DNA of 64,000 nucleotides from Leptobrachium leishanense (Eukaryota; Chordata; Amphibia; Anura; Megophryidae), in contig CM019063.1 in the NCBI GenBank assembly GCA_009667805.1, forward strand, positions 351,316,942 through 351,380,941, given 5' to 3'. The position numbers and the translations under genes were made by a program. Within the stretch, counting starts at the first letter, position 1. Every line of letters starts with the position of its first letter. Positions 36,573 through 45,678 of the stretch are shown here, one piece after another. The notes below the pieces were generated by a model that was not told where the DNA came from, made no database searches, and saw only the letters and a program-made list of their open reading frames with translations.

Positions 36573-36938
36573 CTATTCGTCCCGTCGAACATTCCATATC
36601 ATACAGGCTACGGTAATATGACTCAAATTCCTTAACAATCACATCAGGTCGAGGTGACAGTCGTCCAGTCCCCGTTTTATTCTTGGAAACATAATTAATT
36701 TCCCATCGTTGACGGAGCAAGTCCACCAGTAACTTCCCAGGCTTATTCTCCTGTAAAGCAAAATGGCATTTAGCGCCCGCCGCATCCTGTCACAAATTCT
36801 CGTTAACAATATCATTTAGGCGTCGCCTTAGTAACGTAGCCTTCTTAAAGTCTGCGTCATCTGACGAATAAAGATGTGACTGTTCCAGGCATCTGATGCT
36901 TTCCAAAAGATCCACCGTCTCTGTGGATTTGGCCTTTT

Positions 36939-37849
36939 TCAGCGCAACAGCTTTGCTGATAAGCAGCCCCGCACCACCGCCTTATGTGCCTCCCAAACCG
37001 TAACTTCCGAGACCTCACCCACCCCTGCATTTTCCTCACAATAGTGCTTCATGGCACAAGATAATTCCGCTGAAAAACCTGGATCATCAAGCAGGTGCGC
37101 ATTCAGTCTCCAGGATTTTTCACACGGACGGAAAAGCGGAGACATCCAAATTGGCGAGTGGTCCGACCATGTACGGGTGCCAATATCTGACTCGAGTAAT
37201 AAATGCAATTTATGTTGTTGCATGAAGAGATAATCAATTCTTGAGAAAGAAGCATGTACTGACGAGTAGTATGTGAAATCATGGTACCCTGAATTCAGAG
37301 CTCGCCAAACATCCACCAAACGCAATGAGTCCATCGTACGTTTAAGATGTCTAATAGAGCACGGTGGGATATTCAACTGATGGCGGGAAGTGTCCGCCCG
37401 GGGGTCTAAAGGAATGTTTAAGTCCCCCGCCAAGATCAAAATGTCCGTGTGGAACTTATCTAGGTTCTTCACGATTCGTGCAAGGCACCTATGCTGATTA
37501 ACATTCGGCAAATATATGGTAGCAAAAGTATAGGCAACCCCCGAGATTGTACCCTTAACAAAGAGATATCTACCATCGTCATCGCATAACGTGTCCTGAA
37601 CCACAAAAGGGACATCTTTTGCACATAAGATCGCTGTACCACGCGATTTGCCAAGAGTATAATTGCTGAAAAATCCCATGGGAAATGCTCGAGTGAGAAG
37701 TTGGGGAGGTGCATCCACACGAAATGTGTCTCCTGTAAGAAGACCACCGAATCTCGTAAAGCCTGAAGTTCACGAAGAAGTCGTCCGCGTTTCTCCAGAA
37801 TGTTAAGTCCCTTTACATTATAAGTCAGGAAACGTAATGACATCGGCAC
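36939..37849 (-). pseudogene. L1 ORF2 N-terminal endonuclease domain
   Basis: The start MPMSLRFLTYNVKGLN (37849) is the usual beginning of an APE-type endonuclease, followed by VVFLQETHF. After a frame change near 37680 the domain continues in another frame with ILAGDLNIPLDP, SRIDYLFMQ and TWSDHSPIW, which carry the catalytic Asp/Asn and His positions of the family. The enzyme nicks target DNA to prime reverse transcription. A short L1-derived stretch (36572-36939) continues to the reverse transcriptase with stops. Confidence 0.85.
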
Positions 37850-38065
37850 GAAAGCCGTCTTATCTCCAGTACTGGGAGCGCCAGTGCCGCCCCCACTACT
37901 ACATCTCCGTCCGACATGTCCTCAAACCTCAGGTAATGAGAGAGAAGAAGAGGAAGGATTGGTCAGAGAAGAAAGAAAGAAAAAAAATAGGAGGGGGGAG
38001 AAGAGTGAAAGGATGAGAACTCACAACACACACAAAACAAAGAACACTCACAAAACAAAGAACAC

Positions 38066-38272
38066 TAACAGGGTTATTCAGAGAGCGTGAAAAGCAGGAG
38101 AATGACTGGAGAATGACTGGAGAATGGCTGGAGAATGAAAAATTCTAGGTCAAAATAGCCAAATCAGAAAAATTCTCCCTATCATCTCACTTTCCAAATC
38201 GGCAATTTTACCTAGAATTTTTCATTCTCCAGTCATTCTCCTGCTTTTCACGCTCTCTGAATAACCCTGTAA
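38066..38272. mobile_element. MITE (38069-38269) with TAA target duplication
   Basis: Starts CAGGGTTATTCAGAGAGCGTG and ends CACGCTCTCTGAATAACCCTG, with arms of roughly 60 bp (GAGAATGACTGG repeated inside). TAA on both sides fits the 3-bp TWA duplication of PIF/Harbinger-type elements. The 201-bp body is non-coding. The same left end occurs at 18989. Confidence 0.85.
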
Positions 38273-38956
38273 GTGTTCGATGAGGCGCAGGTGTCCGTCA
38301 GGTTACCTGTCCAAGGGGATAATCATCAACCCGAACAGGTCTCCCGAGAAAAATTGACGCCAATGCCTCCGGGTAGGCAAAGAAGAAACGAGAAAAGGAA
38401 GAAAAAGAAAGGAGAGGCAATCAGCCGAATGCCTGACAGAAAGAACAGAGAGAAGAAAGAAGAACAGAATAAGAGAGAAGAAAAAACAAGGCAGAGGCCA
38501 ATGTAATGAATAAGCATCGGCAGATCAGCGATAGAAAGCAATACATGCGCAATAAATATTCAATATACAATATATGGAAAAAACATGTGTAGGCAAGAAG
38601 CGACCTTCAGGCGAGACAGTACATACTACTCAAATGGGATACAGCTTAGTTCACCATCCCTCCATTAACAATCAGACCCCACACCCGGTAACCACACCAC
38701 AGCAGATAGGATCGAAAGACCCGATAATTAACCAATAGAAGAAGAAATAACAGCTCAAATTCGGAAAAAACATAGCAGAAATCCAGATTAATGGTTTATT
38801 CTGGTTTCAAAGAAAAACCCTCTTACCCCCTACCCAGTTAGACCTAGCCCCCCTCCCCCCCAACCCCAATGTCATCCATCTACTGGACCCACATAACACT
38901 GCACATAATAATGTGGTAGACCGACTCAATGAAGTTAAGCAGGACTCCCCACATGA

Positions 38957-39170
38957 CCGTCAATCTATACAATAATCACATTTCTTTTTTGTCTCTTTTT
39001 TCTTTTTCCATCGTTTTACCCCCTCCCCCAACATTCCTGTCAATCTATACAATAATCACAGTTCTTTTATGTCTTTTTATTTTCGTTTTTCCGTCTTTTT
39101 CCCTCCCCCAACATACCTGTCAATCTATAAAATAATCATACCTTTTTTTTTCCTTTCTTTTTTTTTATAT
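38957..39170. repeat. Imperfect tandem repeat, three units of about 75 bp
   Basis: TGTCAATCTATACAATAATCA (with variants) starts each unit at about 38957, 39038 and 39117. Each is followed by T-rich sequence and CCCTCCCCCAACAT. Confidence 0.7.
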
Positions 39171-39778
39171 ATATATTTCTTCCCCGCTAAATAAGTAAAA
39201 AGTATGCATAACCCTCACCCCTTACAAAAATAAACCCCCCCTCTATGCAGTCCCATCCTTACATTCTACAACTATGGATATCATTCCTTTCGGAAACCGT
39301 CGGGGGACCCACATACCTAACGAAAAATACACCCTTCAACGTCGCACCTTCTCCACCCTTGCGATCTGTCTTGTGCTGCTCCCATAAACTGTGTCCCATC
39401 AGTCTTGTAGCAACCAAAATCCTGCCAACAAAGGAGGTTAGGGATCGTCAGCAGACACACCGCAGAAACGCGTGCCTTCAGATCTTCGTTGTCACAGCCA
39501 CGCCTGGGGTCTTTAAGAAAAAAAACAACTTTTTAACCCCCAACCCTAGGGTGGAAGCAGATCGGCACATAGATCCTTCTCACCAATATGCATCAAGCCA
39601 TCTAGGGGGCTCCTTCTCCATACAAACAGTGGGAAAAGACCGCAGTGGACCAAAATATAAGTGCAGCAGAAAAATGAGGGAGGATCCTAGTGGCGCAATC
39701 TCTTTTAAGAGTGGATTATAATCGGTATAAATTCCTATAAATCCTAAAGAAGCATACAGTACATCGATATGCCTAAAA

Positions 39779-39930
39779 TGTCTGGAAAAACTTCACCCAG
39801 GAATGAACTTTGTAAAAAAAAAATATCGTTCATTTTTAAACCTAGAGAATATTTTGAAAAAAAACTGTCTTTAAAACAAAATGGCTACAAGCGTCCATTT
39901 TAAAATCCTTTGTCTCTAATATACCCGACA
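39779..39930 (-). repeat. 3' LTR of the envelope-bearing element, 152 bp
   Basis: On the minus strand begins TGTCGGGTATATTAG and ends TTTTTCCAGACA. It differs from the other LTR at several positions (about 95% identity by eye). A TTTTAAAATGG block could be a TATA-like element. Confidence 0.75.
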
Positions 39931-39946
39931 TAACCCCCCTTTGGTT
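39931..39946 (-). promoter_or_regulatory. Polypurine tract of the envelope-bearing element
   Basis: The minus strand reads CCAAAGGGGGGTTA directly before the 3' LTR start, the normal plus-strand primer site. Confidence 0.7.
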
Positions 39947-40049
39947 TTTTCTATTTATTTATTGACCAAATAAATTTGAGGAAAACATACAATCTCTCCC
40001 CCCTTTACCAATTAGGCTAGGTTTCCACCTTTCGCAACACGTTTTTCTT

Positions 40050-40197
40050 CTTTCATCCATTTAATAATTGAAGATGCAGTGTTTTTAAACTTCAATGTAC
40101 GTACTTTCTTTGTTAGTACAATCATCCAGACAGTTAGAAACATAATTACTATACAAACCACAATCTCTGTAATCTTTGGCCCGTTATAAGTAGATAG
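40050..40197 (-). pseudogene. Envelope membrane anchor and tail, split from the envelope gene
   Basis: The minus strand of this segment encodes about 20 hydrophobic residues (VVCIVIMFLTVWMIVL) followed by a basic cytoplasmic tail and a stop near 40020-40050. It lies directly at the border of the Gmr1-like insertion. The matching upstream part of the envelope starts on the other side at 45634. A frame change in a run of eight A (minus strand) near 45690-45700 also separates them. Described only; the gene is not joined here. Confidence 0.65.
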
Positions 40198-40700
40198 TGT
40201 GGTAGGTTGCTCAAAATATGGCCCGGACAGCAGGATTGCGGCTCAGGTGTACTTTTATTATAAAGCAGAACACAGTCTTTTTCAGCAGTTGGGGAGGCTT
40301 CCCCTTTTATGCACAAACAAAACTAAACAAAACAATCGGCCTACTCCTGTCAGGAGCCTACCTCTTTTCCGTAGTGCCCTTACTACCGGTTACTGGGCCA
40401 GCTACCCGGGCCCAGTACAAAACAAACAAAGTAAATCACGCATGAGAGATTCTCACCAGTCTCTTTCCTGCAGAGTACAGCGAAGTTACCACCTCTCTCT
40501 CCCAGGGTGGATTGCTACTGAGAGAGAGATCCTCCCCTCTCAGTCCTGCTAAGAAGACCCAAGAGGAAACGCCTACAGGTGTGCTAGCTGGAAGGGTGTT
40601 AACCCTTCCTACCAGGGATATACTGCCCTCTGGAGCCTCTGGCTCACAAAAACATGGTCCAGGACATGGTTAGAATAAGCAGGCCCAGGACCCTGTTACA
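40198..40700 (-). repeat. 3' LTR of Gmr1-like element 2, 503 bp
   Basis: On the minus strand begins TGTAACAGGGTCCTGGGCC and ends CCTACCACA. AATAAA appears in the minus-strand reading near 40258. The open frames here and in the other LTR are identical and non-coding. Confidence 0.92.
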
Positions 40701-40716
40701 CATCCCACCCCCCAGC
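40701..40716 (-). promoter_or_regulatory. Polypurine tract of Gmr1-like element 2
   Basis: The minus strand reads GCTGGGGGGTGGGATG immediately before the LTR start. Confidence 0.8.
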
Positions 40717-40719
40717 TTA

Positions 40720-41217
40720 ACACAGGAGTGGGAAGCGGCCTCCGCCGCAAGGCCGTGAGCCCTAGACAAAGCATCGGCATTGCCATGAAGGAGACCTGCA
40801 CGGTGTCTCACCACAAAACTAAACGGCTGCAAGGATAAAAACCACCTTGTGATTCTCGAGTTCCGGTCCCGGTTGGTATGCATCCATTTTAACGGGGCAT
40901 GGTCAAGTGACAAGGGTGAAACGCCTGCCCAACAAATGATACCGTAAGGCTTCCACAGCCCACTTTATCGCTAAGCGCTCCTTTTCTATCGTGGCATAGC
41001 GCTGCTCCCTGGGCAACAGCTTCCTGCTCAGATAAAGAACGGGGTGCTCCTCATCGTCAACAAACTGGGACAGCACAGCACCCAACCCAACCGCAGAGGC
41101 ATCAGTCTGGAGGAAAAACTCTTTGGTAAAGTCTGGCGCTATGAGCACAGGCTGAGTACATAGAGCCTCCCTTAGGTCAACAAAAGATTCCTCCGCCTTG
41201 CTGTCCCAGCGTACCAT
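40720..41217 (-). pseudogene. RNase H of Gmr1-like element 2
   Basis: Frames 41217-40903 and 40913-40644 give FFLQTDASAVGLGAVLSQ (first catalytic Asp intact), IEKERLAIKWAVEALRY (catalytic Glu) and SLDHAPLKWM. A frame change lies at about 40910. It ends at the C-terminal NADALSRAH block typical of Ty3 elements, just before the polypurine tract. Confidence 0.83.
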
Positions 41218-42060
41218 GTCTGGACTCTTCGCTCGCGTAAGATCAGTGAGGGAGCAGCCCTTGTGGCAAAATGGGGGATAAACCTTCGGTAATAGCCCAC
41301 GATCCCTAAAAAGGCTCTCACCTGCTTCTTTCTCAGAGGCCTGGGCCAGTGTTGTATGGCACCTATTTTGTTAAGTTGGGGCTTTACCACTCCCCTACCA
41401 ACACATAACCTAAATACCTGGCTTCAGTCATACCAATAGTGCATTTAGGGGATTTGCTGTCAGCCCAGCTCTTCTAAATGTATCCAAAACTGCCTGCAAT
41501 TTCATCAGATGCGTTTCCCAGTCGGAACTGTGGATGATGACGTCATCCAGATACGCGGCGGCATATGTGGCATGAGGTCTAAGCAGCTTATCCATCAACC
41601 TCTGAAAGGTTGCTGGGGCTCCATGGAGGCCAAAAGGCATTATCCTATAATGAAACAGCCCATCAGGTGTCGCAAATGCAGTTTTCTCTCTCGCTTCCTT
41701 GGATAAAGGTATCTGCCAATACCCTTCGTCAGGTCTAGGAGAGAGAGGTATCTGGCTTTCGCTAGCCTCTCCACCAACTCGTCCACCCGAGGCATGGGGT
41801 ATGCATCAAATTTAGATACCTCGTTCAGCTTTCTGAAATCATTACAGAACCTGATAGACCCATCAGGCTTAGGTACTAGGACGATCGGGCTAGACCAGTT
41901 GCTCTGGGATTCTTCTATACCCCTAATTCAAGCATTTTTCTTACTTCCGCCCTCACAGCGTCCCTTTTTGCCTCAGGTATCCGGTACGGTTTTACCCTTA
42001 CAGTGACCCCATGTTCTGTAACGATATCATGGGCAATTTCTTGGGTCCTACCCGGTGTTG
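41218..42060 (-). pseudogene. Reverse transcriptase of Gmr1-like element 2
   Basis: Minus-strand motifs: VKPYRIPEAKRDAV (about 41970), SPIVLVPKPDG and FCNDFRKLNE (about 41850), LLDLTKG (about 41740), MPFGLHGAPATFQRLMDK (41640) and the catalytic YLDD in AAAYLDDVIIHS (about 41540-41570). Further frames give GIVGYYRRFIPHF (about 41300). At least three frame changes (near 41915, 41700 and 41420) break the sequence, compared with element 1. Confidence 0.83.
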
Positions 42061-42229
42061 CTGAGAAGACATCTTCATTCCTCTCGACCAGCTGTATAGC
42101 CTCCTCTGTTTGCTTGGGTGTTAACTCAGGGGAAATTGGAACAGACTGTCCAGTGGACAGGGAATCCGCATCGCCCACAGCGACAGTACAGGCCTCTCTA
42201 TCCTGCCAGGGTTTAAGGAGGTTGATATG

Positions 42230-43168
42230 AAACACAGCCTCCTTCTTACGGCGTTCAGGTTGACTGACCCTATAATTCACTGGGCTTATCTTATCCAACA
42301 CTTCATAGGGTCCCTGCCAACGTGCTAGAAGCTTACTTTCGGCAGTGGGGACTAGAACCATTATCCTGTCACCAGCTTTGAATTCTCTCACCACGGCCCT
42401 CTGGTCATAGTGGAGCTTCTGAGTACTCTGAGCCAGTTCCATGTGTGTGGCGAACGAGGGGAACAATCCGGGATATACGCTCCTGGATTTGTTCCACGTG
42501 CTGTACAGTACTGACCCCGGGACACCTTGTTCCTCCCAAGTCTCTTTCAGCACATCTAGTATGCCTCGGGTGCCTCCCATACAAAAGTTCAAACGGGGAG
42601 AAGCCCGTTGAACTTTGGGGAATTTCACGGACCGCAAATAGCAAATACGGAAGCAGCAGGTCCCAGTCTTTCCCATCTCGACTGACTACCTTTTTTAACA
42701 TCCCCTTCAGGGTACGATTGAATCGCTCCACCAGCCCGTCTGTCTGTGGGTGGTAGACTGAGGTTCGCAAAGGGTGAATGTTAAGCAACTGACACAACTC
42801 TTTCATCACCCGGGAGATAAACGGCGTCCCTTGATCGGTCAGGATTTCCTTGGGTATGCCAACTCGCGAGAATACCTGAATCAACTCCTTCGCTATGGTT
42901 TTGGCGTTGCCTTGCGCAAGGGAATGGCCTCAGGATATCTGGTGGCGTAATCCAGGAGTACCAGAATATATTGGTGCCCCCGAGAAGTTTTGTCCAGCGG
43001 ACCTACCAGGTCCATGCCAATCCTCTCAAAGGGCACATCGATAACAGGGAGAGGTATGAGTGGGGCCCTTAACCTGGGTTTCGGGGATGACAATTGACAT
43101 TCCGGGCAAGAAGCGCAGTACCTTTTAATCTCCTCATATACTCCTGGCCAAAAGAACCTTCTGAGCAC
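42230..43168 (-). pseudogene. Integrase of Gmr1-like element 2
   Basis: RRFFWPGVYEEIKRYCASCPECQ carries the Cys pair of the HHCC zinc region (the His pair, HSHLLGGH, is at the end of the preceding frame). The DDE core shows D in GMDLVGPLD, D in TDQGTPFIS and E in TDGLVERFN. A C-terminal GPY/F-type module (LARWQGPYEVLDKISPVNY) is complete here but deleted in element 1. Frame changes lie near 43175, 42890 and 42550. Confidence 0.85.
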
Positions 43169-43185
43169 CCTTTCCTGAGTCTTGT

Positions 43186-44331
43186 CTACCCCAAGTGTCC
43201 CCCCAGGAGGTGAGAGTGGGAAAAATTAAGCACCTTCCGAGTATACGAGGAAGGAACAACCAGCTGCTCAATCTCTTGGCCTTCATCTGAAGTTACCCTA
43301 TAAAGGAGATCATTCTTAAGGAGGAAATATGGGTAGGTACCTTTGGTGCTACCCTGCACAGTCACCCCATTCACCTCTACTACCCTGCTTCTAGCGACCT
43401 GCAACAGTGGATCGTTTGCTTGGTCTCTCCCAAAGCTACTACTGGAAAGATCCAAGGGTATTGGGTCCTCCACCTCCGTCTCAACGTCTGACTCGAGGTC
43501 ATGCACCCTTTGTCCAACCTCTATATCGTCTTCGGTACATTGGGTGGCTACACCTTTACTGTTTCGCTTTCCACGTTCATTCAAGAATACCTCTTTTACA
43601 GCCCTATTAAACCGCTGTTTGCTCTCCCGGCATGCTCGTCTGGTTTTACCTATTTTCGGGTTGTCCACATACAGATCGGGATCAGTAAAGGGAAACATCT
43701 TAAGGATATCACCATCCCCTTGTTCAACTTCAGGGTCGGCTTTTTCCGGTGTTCCCAGTGACTGTAACAGGGTGTGGAAGCCAGGAAAGTTCCTGCCTAT
43801 AATTAGGGGATAGGGTAACCGCTTTACCACTACCGCTGACATTTTAATCAGTCTGCCCTGCACAACAACCTCTATAGGGGCAGTAGGGTACCGTACCGTG
43901 CACCCATGAACACAAAGTACCCCCATGGTTTTATGGTTTTGTACATGATTGGGTTTGACCAAACCACCTGCGACCAAGGTTAAGGCACTGCCTGAGTCGA
44001 CTAATGCCCCTGTATCTTGGCTGTTCAGTTGCACCTTCATTCTAAAGGCGTTTGAGCCTTCCACCATGCCCGATATCAGTCCACAAAAGTTTAGGGGATT
44101 TTCCCCCAGTCCACATTGCATTGGTTCTGCGCGGTTAGGGCAGATTGCCCTGACATGTCCTTTCCCGCCACACTCGAAGCAAACTATGGAATTTCCCCCA
44201 AAGCGATCCTCTCTCACAGACACTTGGTCCCTAGAGTCCATTTTCTGTCGGCGCACTCCCCCTCCAGACTCTGCTTCAGGCTCATTCCGGCGGTTTCTTG
44301 TCTCGGGAGCAAGCTGTACGGCATTGAACAT
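43186..44331 (-). CDS. Gag C-terminus and protease frame of Gmr1-like element 2
   Basis: A 381-residue open stretch. The zinc knuckle CFECGGKGHVRAIC (about 44185-44145) would bind genomic RNA, and ALVDSGSALTLVAG (about 44010) is the aspartic protease active-site loop, followed by the IIGRNFPGF second-half motif. It ends with EQLVVPSSYTRKVLNFSHSH, the start of the integrase zinc region. In the intact element it would be part of a single polyprotein. The start at 44331 is simply the first Met after an upstream frame change. Confidence 0.75.
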   Translation of the reverse strand: MFNAVQLAPETRNRRNEPEAESGGGVRRQKMDSRDQVSVREDRFGGNSIVCFECGGKGHVRAICPNRAEPMQCGLGENPLNFCGLISGMVEGSNAFRMKVQLNSQDTGALVDSGSALTLVAGGLVKPNHVQNHKTMGVLCVHGCTVRYPTAPIEVVVQGRLIKMSAVVVKRLPYPLIIGRNFPGFHTLLQSLGTPEKADPEVEQGDGDILKMFPFTDPDLYVDNPKIGKTRRACRESKQRFNRAVKEVFLNERGKRNSKGVATQCTEDDIEVGQRVHDLESDVETEVEDPIPLDLSSSSFGRDQANDPLLQVARSRVVEVNGVTVQGSTKGTYPYFLLKNDLLYRVTSDEGQEIEQLVVPSSYTRKVLNFSHSHLLGGHLG

Positions 44332-44374
44332 TTCTCCAAGTCTTTTGCAGACAGATAACGTTCGACGTGGGCTA

Positions 44375-45049
44375 TCATGCCATCATAGGTAGTGGGGTTT
44401 CCCTGACTGACCCATTCACGCCACGGGGAAGTTCCCTCAGGTACCGGTCAAGCACCAGAGTTTCCAGCATTTTTGCAGGGCTTTGGTTCTCTGGTTTGAG
44501 CCATTTCCGGGCCAGATGAATCAAGTCAAACATCTGGGACCTGGGGGCCAGACCTTCTTTAAATCGCCATTTATAGAAGCGTTGGGCTCTCACAGTCGCC
44601 GTCACTCCCAACCTGGCCAAAATTTCTGCCTTTAGTTGTGGGTAGTCGGCAGCCGCTTCCTCTTCCAGGTCGTAGTAGGCTTTTTGTGCTTCCCCCACGA
44701 GGAAAGGAGCGATGATCCCTGCCCACTGTGTTGGAGGCCAGGCTTCACGAGTAGCAGTTCTCTCAAACGCCAGTAGATAGCTTTCCACATCATCCTCTGC
44801 AGTCATCTTCTGCAGACAGTTGCTTGCCCGGATCGTGCCATTACCTTTTTCTAGTGCAGGAACTGTCTGGGAAGTAACGTTTTCCAGGACATTCTTAAGC
44901 AGGGCATGCTCCATTTTTTGTGTCTCCGCCAGGGCCCCAATTTGCTGGGCCAACAGTCTATTGCACTCCTGCTGTGCTGCTAAAGCTTGCCTGCTTGTTT
45001 CCTGCTGTACCGCCGTGGCTTGGACCAGGGCCTTCACAACGTCCTCCAT
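44375..45049 (-). pseudogene. Gag N-terminal part of Gmr1-like element 2 (SCAN-like)
   Basis: Begins [19 protein letters not shown], a coiled-coil leader of about 70 residues, then [18 protein letters not shown] (capsid N-lobe-like). The SCAN-like segment [20 protein letters not shown], then [14 protein letters not shown], follows. The frame is lost at about 44390 before the zinc knuckle. Gag packages the RNA into particles. SCAN domains in vertebrate transcription factors are proposed to have been captured from this kind of Gag. Confidence 0.83.
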
Positions 45050-45109
45050 TTTCTGCGGGTCCTGTACCTTTAAGGCTATTGTAACAGCGGAGCCGGTACG
45101 AATGAGAGG

Positions 45110-45127
45110 ATCCCACCGCTGCCACCA
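45110..45127 (-). promoter_or_regulatory. Primer-binding site matching tRNA-Leu
   Basis: The minus strand reads TGGTGGCAGCGGTGGGAT two bases after the 5' LTR. As I recall vertebrate tRNA-Leu (AAG type), this is complementary to its last 18 bases including CCA. The assignment comes from memory of that tRNA. Confidence 0.75.
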
Positions 45128-45129
45128 CT

Positions 45130-45633
45130 TGTGGTAGGTTGCTCAAAATATGGCCCGGACAGCAGGATTGCGGCTCAGGTGTACTTTTATTATAAAGCAG
45201 AACACAGTCTTTTTCAGCAGTTGGGGAGGCTTCCCCTTTTATGCACAAACAAAACTAAACAAAACAATCGGCCTACTCCTGTCAGGAGCCTACCTCTTTT
45301 CCGTAGTGCCCTTACTACCGGTTACTGGGCCAGCTACCCGGGCCCAGTACAAAACAAACAAAGTAAATCACGCATGAGAGATTCTCACCAGTCTCTTTCC
45401 TGCAGAGTACAGCGAAGTTACCACCTCTCTCTCCCAGGGTGGATTGCTACTGAGAGAGAGATCCTCCCCTCTCAGTCCTGCTAAGAAGACCCAAGAGGAA
45501 ACGCCTACAGGTGTGCTAGCTGGAAGGGTGTTAACCCTTCCTACCAGGGATATACTGCCCTCTGGAGCCTCTGGCTCACAAAAACATGGTCCAGGACATG
45601 GTTAGAATAAGCAGGGCCCAGGACCCTGTTACA
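45130..45633 (-). repeat. 5' LTR of Gmr1-like element 2, 504 bp
   Basis: Same sequence as 40198-40700 except AGGGCCC in place of AGGCCC near 45613-45619. Confidence 0.92.
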
Positions 45634-45678
45634 ATAGCAATTGATGATCAATCTGTGAATACCTTGGAGCATAAATTG

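Larger units (their letters stand above)
37850..39650 (-). other. L1 spacer between ORF1 and ORF2
   Basis: A non-coding stretch of about 1.8 kb, A/G-rich in the 37930-38060 and 38380-38500 parts. It holds a MITE (38069-38269) and a short tandem repeat (38957-39170). The plus-strand 158-residue frame at 39245-39721 shows no domain. The reading frame of ORF1 appears to run from 53338 into 39650 across the fold-back insertion and stops within about 25 codons. Confidence 0.6.
40194..45637 (-). mobile_element. Gmr1-like Ty3 retrotransposon 2 (40198-45633), young
   Basis: LTRs at 40198-40700 and 45130-45633 are identical apart from one inserted G. ATAG flanks both ends (40194-40197 and 45634-45637). 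Minus-strand order is gag, protease, integrase, reverse transcriptase, RNase H, again with integrase upstream. A primer-binding site and polypurine tract are in place. Several frame changes break the coding region despite the near-identical LTRs. It inserted into the envelope gene of the surrounding element. Confidence 0.93.

Noticed and set aside
39245..39721. 158-residue plus-strand open frame
   Set aside because: It is antisense to L1 spacer sequence, crosses the border of the fold-back insertion and has no domain.
40199..40552. 117-residue frame repeated identically at 45131-45484
   Set aside because: The duplication is explained by the two LTRs of the Gmr1-like element; it is not a gene pair.
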